A program made the translations under genes and the position numbers. Positions 24,287-34,100 of a DNA stretch of 64,000 nt are shown in pieces. Positions within the stretch are counted from its first letter, which is position 1, and every line of letters starts with the position of its first letter. A model generated the notes under the pieces. That model was not told where the DNA came from and did not search any database. It saw nothing but the letters and a program-made list of their open reading frames with translations. The DNA is from Adiantum capillus-veneris (taxonomy: Eukaryota; Streptophyta; Polypodiopsida; Polypodiales; Pteridaceae), in NCBI GenBank assembly GCA_014529385.2, contig CM043943.1, forward strand, positions 99,632,355 through 99,696,354, in the 5' to 3' direction.

Positions 24287-24330
<44 letters not shown>
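24287..24330. repeat. Homopolymer of 44 G
   Basis: An uninterrupted run of G follows a purine-rich GGAGAGGGGAGGAGGAAAGAAGAT lead. It could fold as a G-quadruplex. The exact length may be unreliable, because such tracts are hard to sequence. Confidence 0.9.
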
Positions 24331-24331
<1 letters not shown>

Positions 24332-24848
24332 ATTGAATCCTTCCAAAAAAGCCCAAATCATTTAAGGAAAATTTTTCCAAATCCTTGTTGATACTCAAGG
24401 CAGTAGAATGCTGCAACCGAGGTAAGTTCGTATAAGTAAACCACACGAGAGGTCGATATTTCGTTTCGAGAAGGTCAAGAAACAAATCAAACCACCAAAA
24501 ACTTACTTAAGCAGCCTAAGGGGCTAAGCTTCCAACCTGTAGCCATTTCTCATTCTTGCTCTTTCTTTAGCAATGTCAACAGCCTGAATTCTACACTAAT
24601 GATGCTTGCACAAGCATGTGTTCCTCTAGCCTGCACTTGTTCCGCATCAAAATGCCAGGAGGCATCATGCAGATACCTTCAGGAGCCCATTGTGTCTAAG
24701 GAGGGCCTCAGTAGACGGTTCTCTTCCACGGAAATCCACAAACACCTGCTTTCAGATAACATCCAGTTAAGAGACCAAGCAACGACAAGTATAATATGCT
24801 AGAGACTCAACACAGGATCTTGAACAAGGTTAAGAACTTGTGAGATGG

Positions 24849-24850
<2 letters not shown>
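24331..24850. other. No gene supported
   Basis: Only short frames occur, including a 67-codon Cys-rich one at 24599-24802 that I cannot assign. Confidence 0.4.
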
Positions 24851-25110
<260 letters not shown>

Positions 25111-25640
25111 CAATAAAAGTGGGGCTTGACCCTTCACATTACATAAAAATTCGACCATTGGTCCATGTACAAGAAATATGGGAAAAACCTTGACGGATGT
25201 ACAATGAATCATGGGGAAAAATCCCATAACAAACCACAAGGGATAAAGATACTTTAACCAGGTGGTAAAGTATAGCTATCTGGATAGTGATCAAGTCTAC
25301 ACATATCTGCCAAAAGCTCTATCCACCTCGGGTGATGTAGAAAAAACCACCAAGTCAAGTGCTGTTTATCTGACTAGTATAAAGCATTAGCTGTAAAAAC
25401 CTCCTGTAGGAGCTCACAAAAACCAAGGGACTGTGAAACCCCTAGGCCGTGCCTCCAAAATCATCCGCATCCATTGTAACATTTCCTAATGAGTACTCCA
25501 AAAAAGGATGCGGATTTAAACCACAACCAAACTGTAAGAGAGGCAAGGGAGAACCACTCATTGTCCACCTCAAAAGCCAAGGGAAGGTACCAAGATGCAC
25601 ACCTCTCTGACCAAACCAACTTCCCTAAGGCCTCTCTGAA
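25111..25640. other. No gene supported; probable 3' flank of LINE ORF1 remnant
   Basis: No long frame is present. The stretch lies downstream (minus direction) of the ORF1 remnant, but no endonuclease or reverse transcriptase motif is visible. Confidence 0.4.
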
Positions 25641-26114
25641 CTAACTCTCAAACAAATCTGCAAACTGCCTGATATCCATAGAGTAATTGGACTCAACCAT
25701 TGTTAGCTCTTGTAAGGTATCATAGACGGCCTCCTTGGTCCAGAAGGAATCACCATGTAAAATTTGTACTCTAAATCTAATCGTGGGGGTTCTCTCTGGG
25801 CCGAGAAAAATGTGACATGTTCCTGATACCTGCAAGAAAAGTACATTGACACATAGTGCCCCCCAACTCAAAGAAACATCTGGAGATCTCCATGGACCAA
25901 CCGCGAAGAACTGAGGTGGCAACATCTGCTGGAGATGCAAAGCCTGCAGAATAGTCAAAATCCTCTACAAACTCTGAATACTTGCTCTCTTACGCCTCCT
26001 GAACAATGCCTACTATGAGAGGCACCAACGACTGCATCTCCAAGAGATCCAAAGCCTATGGGCTCGTCTATCCTAGGGCAAGTCAGGCTGCTCCTGAATT
26101 GCCATCGACTCTCT

Positions 26115-26166
<52 letters not shown>

Positions 26167-26990
26167 TGCTCTAGTACTCCTCTCCATCTTGGTCTAGTAA
26201 CCTCTCCTCGGGATCGGGGTTGCTTTGCCTCTACCAACCTCTTGTCTCCCTACCCTCCTATAAACAAGGATAGGTTCCTGTCTATCTACCTTTGTCTCTG
26301 TCTCTGTCTCTGTCTCTGAGTCTACTCTACAATGTGCTGTTGTTGAGCACTTTGTTGTTGCTGACTCTGTGTGGAGTCCTGCTACTATGCAGAACTCTGT
26401 TGTGGCTATGAGGGTTGTCTCCTCCTCATACCAATCTGTCTCTGTTGTCGCCCTCTGGGGAAATCCCTCACCAATTGCCCTATATCATGGTATCTAAGGC
26501 ACTTGTTCGGTCTACCCATAACCACAATCCCCTGTGAGTGCAACACCCCTTTCCACTCAAAAGTGATGGCATCTAGAGAAATTGTGGCAAGGATAGTAGC
26601 CACCTTTATAGATGGCACAGATGTCTGGATCTGCACTAAGCACATGAATGGTATGCCAAAGATAGAACCCATCTGCCTCAACATGTTTGGCAACTCTGAA
26701 AAGGCTATTTTTATTGGATACTTCAGAACCTGGCATCAATCCTCAAAAGCAGCCAATGAAAATTTCTCGTACCACGGATGCAAAAAGACTAATCTCTCCC
26801 CGAAGCCGAGAGGAGTGCGGCTAATGACCCTAGAGAGAAGTTCCTTTGATGAAAAAATAGCAATGAAAGAATCTCTGCCCAGCAAGATGATTTCCTCCAC
26901 TTTGCCTTCATCCAAGCCAGCAAAGTGCATGAGAGCCACTCCCAGATGTTGGCACGAGCATAGGAACACCCCACCAAGCGGCCAATAGCC
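25641..26990 (-). pseudogene. LINE ORF1-type protein remnant (DUF4283 plus zinc knuckle)
   Basis: The minus strand from about 26970 encodes a DUF4283-like fold: a LLGRDSFIAIFSSKELLSRV segment is followed by ERLVFLHPWYEKFSLAAFED, matching the pattern found in plant L1-type ORF1 proteins. Downstream, near 26500-26455, comes a zinc-knuckle-like string KCLRYHDIGQLVRDFP. Canonical Cys and His positions there have become Tyr, Gln and Phe, so metal binding is probably lost. A separate 105-codon frame at 25958-25641 may be its C-terminal extension. ORF1 proteins bind the element RNA and help target-primed reverse transcription. A (CT)n tract at 26108-26162 interrupts it. No ORF2 follows, so this is a 5' fragment of a LINE. 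Confidence 0.6.
26108..26162. repeat. (CT)n microsatellite
   Basis: An imperfect CT tract of about 27 units with one extra C lies inside the ORF1 remnant. Confidence 0.95.
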
Positions 26991-27070
26991 GCTCTTTGAG
27001 AGAGAACCTCAATACGATCACCAAACTTGCATTATAGATTTTCTGAAATAACCATAGAAGGTGCCATAAT

Positions 27071-27082
27071 ACGCGCGCGCAC

Positions 27083-27157
<75 letters not shown>
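27071..27157. repeat. Mosaic CG/CA/(GA)n microsatellite
   Basis: ACGCGCGCGCACGCGAGAG runs into about 36 GA units. The CG/CA lead resembles the one at 24097. Confidence 0.95.
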
Positions 27158-27158
<1 letters not shown>

Positions 27159-27758
27159 CCCCAAGCCGTATCATCTTAAACCTGTTTCCCTTTCACTCCT
27201 TTAACCCGAAAATGAATGTGGGGTTTGAGCAAGTGTGTGCATGTGTGTGAAAGTGTCAAAAGGGTATGTATGTGAGTGCCTTTGTGCATGGATGAGCTAA
27301 GGTGTGTGAGTAGGCAGGTGAGAGAAATTAGGCGTTGCTGGCAAGTTTCAACAAGGAGCCGGTTTTAGGGTTTAGGGGAAGCAAGAGGCGGGGGCTGAGG
27401 TGTAAGCAAGCGACACATGGGGTTGGTCAACGTTGCAGTTCTGCACCAGATCTCACTAACACGAAGGGCACGGTTGTAAGTGACAAGGTAGGGGAGGCGG
27501 CGAGGGTGGTAGCAAGGACGGTGGCGCAAGTTGCACCGACGCAAAGCAAGAGAAGAGGCTGGGGAAGGGCAAAGCAAGAGCACAGGCGCAGAGGCAGCTG
27601 AAGAAAGGCGCAGAGGCAGAGTGGGCAGCATCTGATTTCGGGCAGCGGGTAAGGTTAGGGTTAGGGAGGGGAAACGCAAGGTTACAGAGGTGAGGGTTAG
27701 GGACACGAAAGGTTACAGAGGAAGTAGGGTTGGGGTTAAGAAATGCTCTGACACAAAC
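27158..27758. other. Non-coding, with telomere-like and repeat strings
   Basis: It contains GTTAGGGTTAGGG at about 27653 and near-repeats of GGTTACAGAGG and AGGGTTAGGGACA. Frames of 88-125 codons on both strands are Arg/Ala/Pro-rich and look like chance frames in GC-rich DNA. Confidence 0.4.
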
Positions 27759-28419
27759 TGTTGGCGCATGAAGACTCTCCTCCGTAGGCCTACTGTCACA
27801 AGACGGGCACCGCGTGCCAACAGAAAAGAACAAACTGAACAGACTTTTAGTACTTCAATAACAACTGAACTGAAATAGAGAGAGACGACACACGACACGG
27901 AGTGGCAGAATTCCACCCCAGAGAGTATTGGCCCCAAACCTTGGTGCCACTTCCGGTATTTCTTTATATTGCATTAACACAGTACAAGCCGGTACTCCAG
28001 ACTCCTTCGCCAGGAAGCATGCCAGAGAATGAGCCCTAACCTCATATTTAAAGACCCTTGGCCTATGAAACGCAGTTTACATGAAAAGCCTTCAAACTCA
28101 AAAGCTCCAGGTCCAAAAGCAATACCAAAAAGCTGCTAGCGTAATTTACGAAAATGCGTACAACCTGCCACGTCATCAGCCAGCGTAATTTCCGGAACTT
28201 CCGTACAGCTGCCATGTCATCAGCTTTGTGTGAGTCTATGTGTGACTCCTGCTTTATTTTTAATCCCTTTATGTCATTGGCGCCCCATCAGACGGGGTCC
28301 CCATAAGTTGGTAGGACTTCTTCTTCTACTACTTGTTCTTCTTAGGGTTTAAACCCCTGGGCCAGCATTTGTAAGTTGGCTCCATTCTTTAGGCTTTGAC
28401 ACGTCAGCAGTTTGTGACA
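27759..28419 (-). repeat. Probable LTR between primer-site-like and purine-tract sequences
   Basis: The plus strand starts TGTTGGCGC and ends GTTTGTGACA, so the minus strand runs TGTCACAAAC...CGCCAACA (661 bp). On the minus strand it is preceded at once by a purine tract (AAGAAGGGGAGA, 28420-28431), as a 3' LTR would be. It is followed within 2-3 nt by TTGTGTCAGAGC, a near match to the tRNA-Met primer site TGGTATCAGAGC, as a 5' LTR would be. No second copy lies in the window. Confidence 0.5.
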
Positions 28420-28719
28420 TCTCCCCTTCTTGAAAGAGAGTAATCATCCGCGATTACAGCATAACAACTCAAGCTAGCTCAAAAAAAATTATGAGCGTCA
28501 TTTCGAGGGACATTCAATTTGCTCTTTTTGTTAAGGAGTTAGCTTCTCCTTTCGGCTCTTATGATCAAGGAGTTAGCTTCTTCTTTCGTCCAAATCGGAA
28601 CTCTTGATTTTCCGGCATAGTAAAATTAGCCATCACACGCAGACCGTACTAATCTTCCACGGGTGTCTTGATGCACTAAAATTACATACCCAGGTAATCT
28701 CATCCAATTAGGAATATAT
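28420..28719 (-). other. Possible 3' internal end of an LTR element
   Basis: On the minus strand a short frame (about 28710-28626) ends in a stop and is followed by non-coding sequence and the purine tract next to the LTR at 28419. It contains a direct repeat of AAGGAGTTAGCTTCT with spacing of about 41 bp. No domain is recognised. Confidence 0.3.
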
Positions 28720-28725
28720 ATGTAC

Positions 28726-28807
<82 letters not shown>

Positions 28808-28811
28808 ATAT

Positions 28812-28854
<43 letters not shown>

Positions 28855-28924
28855 CATATATATATATATATTATATATATATATATTATATATATATATA
28901 TGTATGTATGTATATATATATATG

Positions 28925-28978
<54 letters not shown>

Positions 28979-28995
28979 TATATCTATATATCAAA
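28720..28995. repeat. (TA)n / TACA microsatellite
   Basis: About 270 bp of TA repeats contain interspersed TACATA and TATGTATG units. It is highly self-complementary. The long Tyr-Ile frames on both strands are artefacts. Confidence 0.97.
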
Positions 28996-29226
28996 CTTCA
29001 GGATTTTGGCAGTTTCGACTATCTGTTCATGTGTTGCTATTGATTTCTCGCTTGGCGTATCCAAGCCTATAACAGACTACTTAGGATCGAGTTACCCAAT
29101 CACACCCTCCCCTTCTTGATCTAGCCATCCAGCTTGGCCGCTCACCACACCCGAGGATGCAAGGATCTTCGCATCGTAGACGAGATCTACATTGGAGGCT
29201 GCGGAGCATCGTTGAGCAACACCAAG

Positions 29227-29259
29227 CCCCCCCCCCCCCCCCCCCCCCCCAAAAAAAAA
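29227..29259. repeat. C24-A9 homopolymers
   Basis: A run of 24 C is followed directly by 9 A. Confidence 0.9.
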
Positions 29260-29269
29260 CCCGCGCGAG

Positions 29270-29575
29270 CTAACTATGGAGGACATTGAGGCCATACTAC
29301 AGGGACCAATGAGAGTTCATGGGATGATCACCATTATACACCTCATTAGCCCACATATGATTGTACCCCTCCCCTGAGATAATGTATTATGTGATGCTGA
29401 TGATGGTAATGGTGGGTAGGCTTGCATACCTACCCATTCTAGGTACCCTCGTTTAATTTTATATTTCTGTTCTCCGGACATTGTACGAGAATCAGAGATG
29501 GATGTAACCTTTTGGTCTCATCATTTTGGCCTTTTGAAGATGTTAATATGACATTTCATTTCATTTTTTAAAGAG
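29270..29575 (+). mobile_element. LINE 3'-end fragment, plus strand
   Basis: This non-coding tail ends GTCTCATCATTTTGGCC...GACATTTCATTTCATTTTTT. Its last 60 bp or so recur inverted at 29576-29643 as the end of the minus-strand LINE fragment. It is therefore interpreted as the 3' end of a related LINE, truncated at its 5' side. Confidence 0.55.
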
Positions 29576-30790
29576 AGAAAAATGAAATGAAATGAAATGT
29601 TATATTAACGTCTTCAAAAGGCCAAAATGACCTATGAGACCAATCAGTTACAAAATAGTGAATCTAATACCATGTCTGGGTACAAAAGAACTAGAAAAGA
29701 ACTAGAAGTGGAACAAAATACTACTACTACTACTACAATCTAAAACTACGTGGGTGTAGCAGCTGATACAATAGGTACCCGGTAAACTGGATGTAACAGT
29801 GTGTGAAACAAAGATGGAAGAAATGGTGAGGATCCATCCTCATCTGCACTCTGGATGTCGAGAGAGTATGGCTCGAATCTTCTGTTGTAGTCTCCGTCGA
29901 TGCTGTGTAGCTCCTCTCCTCAGTCGCGGTCGTCTGTATCTCTGTAGCTCCAATGCTCGGTCGATGAGAGTGCCAGTAGTGGTCGAATGAGTGTGGGACG
30001 AGCTCTGCAGTGGTGGCTGCTCCTCTGGCTGTCCCATATCTAGTGAAAAGAAATCTGTAATGTGTCTCTGGGACTGCCTCTCTCTAGCTCTCCCCAGTAA
30101 AGTGTCTCTACACCTGTGTAACTCAAGTAGATATAGTCCAAGACATCTCTGATCCTCATAACTCATGACCCTAGATAGAGGACCAAAACCCTCACTGAAT
30201 AAGCAGTGGAAACGCCCCCGTATCTCATAGAACACTGTGCAATGACATATGTGGTGCAACTCTGTCTCTGGCTCTCTCTGGCATAATCGGCATATCCTGC
30301 TGTCTGCTGGTATCTCTCTGAATCTACCAGTCTCAATCTCGAGCTGATGTGAGGATGTGCGTATCTGACCAATGGCACAACGCAAACCATGAGACATATG
30401 TGTGTCCATGTAGCTGGGTCGAATCACAAACCCATCTCCTGTGAGGTGGAGAAGATGCTCTCTATAGAAAGCCATCTTCGTGCTCAACTCCTGAGGCGGC
30501 TCTATCCATGTCCTCCTGGTGTCGAGCTGGATCAGGTCCTGACGAATGAGTCTAGTGATCTCCACCCGTGTAAGAGACAGCGAGGGTGCCTGAAGAGAAT
30601 ACTGGAAAGGGGGCAACCTGTCCATGGTGAAGCCATGCGTCTAAAACCATGAAGTCATCTGTGCATACCAGCATGAAGTGTCCCCCTGTAGAGCTAACTG
30701 TCTGGAAGACTCAAGGGCCAGTCTAGCATATCTGTCTCTAGTAGTATCCCATAGGCTGTGCACAAAGGACACTGATCTGGTAAGCGCCAG
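29576..30790 (-). mobile_element. 5'-truncated LINE fragment, minus strand
   Basis: The fragment carries the end of a LINE ORF2 (29840-30625), an untranslated tail with (ACT)n near 29718-29736, and a terminal ATTTCATTTCATTTTT-type end at about 29576. It abuts the tail of a plus-strand LINE fragment in a tail-to-tail arrangement. The 5' side is cut off at about 30790, next to a small duplication of AGAAAATAGAGAGAGATTT. Confidence 0.65.
29840..30625 (-). pseudogene. LINE ORF2 C-terminal zinc-binding domain fragment
   Basis: This 261-codon open frame lacks any endonuclease or polymerase motif. Near residues 109-127 it has a Cys/His cluster (CRLC then HHICHC) followed by a hydrophobic FYEIRGRFHCLF segment. 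This resembles the zinc-binding region that follows reverse transcriptase in LINE ORF2 proteins. The tail is Arg/Gln-rich. The frame stays open for its whole length, but the protein is only the C-terminal end, because the copy is 5'-truncated. The LINE family differs from the L1-like copies at 34 and 54 kb. Confidence 0.6.
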
Positions 30791-31125
30791 AAAATAGAGA
30801 GAGATTTTAGGGCCAGAAAATAGAGAGAGATTTAGGGAAAAGAAGGACGAGAAAAAAGCGAACTGCCTTTGAGACGCATTGCGTAGGCCTTAGCTAGGCA
30901 TGCCAAAAAACATACATGCAGCCAGATACAAGCACACACGCCCACACATGCATGCACACACCTGATCACGCATGCACGCGCACACAATCACTCACTCACT
31001 CAATTGATTGCGAGCAAGCATGCGCACACACACTATGGAAGTATGCATTGTGAGCGCTTGCGCAGCACAAACACCTAAACAAAAATTAGAAGCACATATG
31101 CACGCATTTAGAAGGGGAAAGACAC
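30791..31125. other. Intron or 3' flank of the peptidase gene
   Basis: It includes CA-rich and CACTCACTCACTC strings and no frame resembling the expected last peptidase exon. Confidence 0.4.
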
Positions 31126-31197
31126 CTTCAGTGGGGGTCGACCTCCACCCAAGGCAAGGACAGTTTCACGGAACCTCCTCCCTGTCTCCTTCACTGC
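31126..31197 (-). CDS. Last recognisable peptidase exon
   Basis: 72 bp. It reads [20 protein letters not shown] and ends PPLK before GTGTCT. The usual final exon (FRGREP-type C terminus) was not found in the window. If this donor is not used, translation stops five codons later. Confidence 0.85.
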
Positions 31198-34100
31198 CTG
31201 TGATTCCAGACGAAAAACCTCAAGAACATCATTGGCAATAACAAAATTTTAGGCATGAGGTAGAACCAAGATTGGAGCTGAATGAATTACCTGTTCATTC
31301 TCAAGCCCAACCTCCTCAAATGCTGAAAATGCGTCTGCTGATAATACTTCAGCCCACTGCAGCCAAAGGCAAGATAAATCAGACCTAGGTTTTCAAGCAA
31401 CTTCCTCGACTTGCATGAAGTAACCTACCTTGTAACTGTAGTAACCTGCAGAATAGCCTCCTGTTTAAAACAACAAATTGTTCAGATGGATCCTCTCGAG
31501 ATCCCAAAAAAACAAGAATTACAACAAACTAGAATAAATGATGTTTATTTGAATTTTACCAGCAAATATATGTTCAAAACTGCATAGAAATCTATCTTCC
31601 GGCAAAGGTGGTATAACTTGCGTCTTCTTTGCAACTCTTCTGTCAACATCAAAGATTGTCTCCTTGGAATCAGGCACATACCTTGAATGGAGCTCGAGGT
31701 CAACGCTTGCAAAATGTATCTGCAAAACCAAAAAAGACACGGATAGCTTTGATAAGCAGTAATAGCTCCTCCTATCTCGAAAAGAAAGCAGAAAAAAGTT
31801 TACCGCATAGCTCTATCCTAAATCTTGTGTGGTCAAACAAACTGAACATCACAAAGAGTACACTGCGACTAAAACAGAAAATGACTTTACCTGCCGCAAG
31901 GTGAGCGAGGCAGCCCTGAAAGTCCGAGCTGCCAGCAGCTTCTGGTACATCTCCTCAGAAAGTGTTTCACCAGTTTCATAATGCTTAGCTATCCCCAGCA
32001 AAGTTGCTCTTCATAGAAATAATACAAGCAAGATGTGACATCAAAAATCTAAAATAAATTACCCAAACCAAACAAACCACACAAGCAGATTATCGTTTAT
32101 AGGACTGAATTGTTGTTCAAGTATGAGTAACGTCGGGGATTTGACCTCAAAGAGTGGTGACACCTACTTTGGAAACTAGAAATGACAAGTGTGTTTGATA
32201 TTCCAAGTAACACCTACAACATAAACGGTTCAGTGTACTTTGAGAAGAAAACTACTACAAGTTGAAGCTCTACATCAGCTATCACGAGATCAAGACAACA
32301 TTATTTGTTGGTTTCCTTCCCTTGATTTTTATTTAATTTTTGGGACCCTCTTCTGAAAATCACAAATGCCTGGACATTGCATGGCCAATGTGAAATGGTG
32401 CAATGTCCAATGTGAAATGGCCGTTGGCCGAGAGTTTCACCTACAAGAGTCCAAGCCAGGCAGCCACGAGATGGTTGGGCCGAGCACCTGAATCCGACTA
32501 GTAAAGAAGCGGCTAGGCTTAGTTAAAAGTCGTTTAGGCCCCTCGGTAGGACGTAAGTTGGTGGGTACTAGGAATTAAACTAAAGGGAGCAAACTGGACA
32601 CCTGGCAGTAGGAAAGCAACCTACAAGCCAACTCTCACTTCCAAAAAGCTCATTCCAAAAGGGAGCACACAAAACTGAGGGGGCCTGAAATTGACTCATA
32701 AGTGAACACTGTGTAAGGTGCAGTGGAAGTGAATGTTGAACTTTGCTCAAGATGAGTGCTCCGAACTGTGCTCAAGGGTTCCTTTTACTTACGTAAGGGA
32801 GAGCCTTCCATTCCTTTAGTGAGATAGTGCAATAGACACAAACAAAGTGAATGGACACTGTGAATGAAGGTGCATGAGACTGAGAGATAGAGAGAGAAGA
32901 ATATGACACCAACATGTTGTCAAACCCTCCTCCGAAGGCCCCACTCTCTATGGCGAGAGCGGTCTACTTATGATTGCACAAATCTCTACAATGCTTGGAC
33001 TTGCCGACGATGTCGACGACAATGGGGACGACGACGAGACGGGCTGAAATCTGAAAACGCTAAGGGCTGAAATCTGCAAATCTTTATCTGCTGAATTCTA
33101 ACTCTATGTTGATGACGATGTCGATGGCGACGATGCAACGACGACGCGCTAAATCTGCAAACTTCGCGGGATCAGACCGTGCAGCGAGGATCTGCTGCGG
33201 GAAGGTGAGATCTACGAGGTTCGGGGTTTGTTCTGCTATGTAAGGGCTGAAAACTGAAAACGCTGATGCTTCTCGGTGTTCCGTCGCGGTGAATCTGCAA
33301 AACGCTATGCTGATGCAAAAACGCTAGGGCTGAAAATGGTTCTACTGCTGCCGGTTGTCCTGCAAATGCAAAACGCTAGGCTTCTTGGTTGGTCTTGCTA
33401 CTGCCGGGGCTGATCTGCTATGCACAAAAACGCCAGGCTGCCTGTGGATGAAAACGCTAGGTCCTTGCAGATGCAAAAACGTTAGCCTTGCTGATGTGGG
33501 GAGTCTTGTTGAGAAGTTGCCTGTTGAGCAAGGTGCTCCTGCTGCCTCTTCTGCCAGAAAGTGCTAGTGCTAGGTTTGCTTAGATACAAACTTAGCAAAA
33601 TTCCCGTACCTACTTTCCAACAAAAGTCACTTAATAAAAATGTCAAAAATAGGGAAAATAGGTCTATGCACTGTAAAAATGCTACTAATGAGATCTAACT
33701 GGAATTTGATGATCATGTTGTGTGCAACCAGAGGATATGCATCTATTCTAAGTGTCTGGACATGCACGGTCTGCGAACAGACTCACAAAAGTGCCAGATC
33801 ACTTCCTATTCTAGACTAACTTGACTGAACTGATCCTTGATCATACTGTAGCTTGTCCACGGACACATAGGGTTGGATGTGTCACGTGGCATCCCCTCCT
33901 TTTCAAAGTGAGGTACTGGTACCGAACTGTATGGCATCGAGGGAGATCGCCAACAGGGTCTGGAATCCTGGAAAGGACACTTCCTCGGCCCACTCTGATG
34001 CGTGGGTCGTGCGATACTTGAACTTCATAAAGGTCTGCAACGCTTGCTTCTTTGGGCCATGCAGAAAGCGACACAAAGTCTTCTATGGCTCCTTCGATGC

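Noticed and set aside
27650-27740. Interstitial telomere (TTAGGG-like units)
   Set aside because: Only two or three units are present, the plant repeat is usually TTTAGGG, and no array exists.
27335-27833. Frames of 88-125 codons on both strands
   Set aside because: GC-rich chance frames with no domain and overlapping antisense frames of equal quality.
28626-29043. Tyr-Ile-rich frames of 107-122 codons on both strands
   Set aside because: They are direct translations of the (TA)n/TACA microsatellite.
32707-32711. Target duplication for element A (CACTG)
   Set aside because: The right flank reads GTATG. The outer end of the right LTR seems lost, so no duplication can be claimed.
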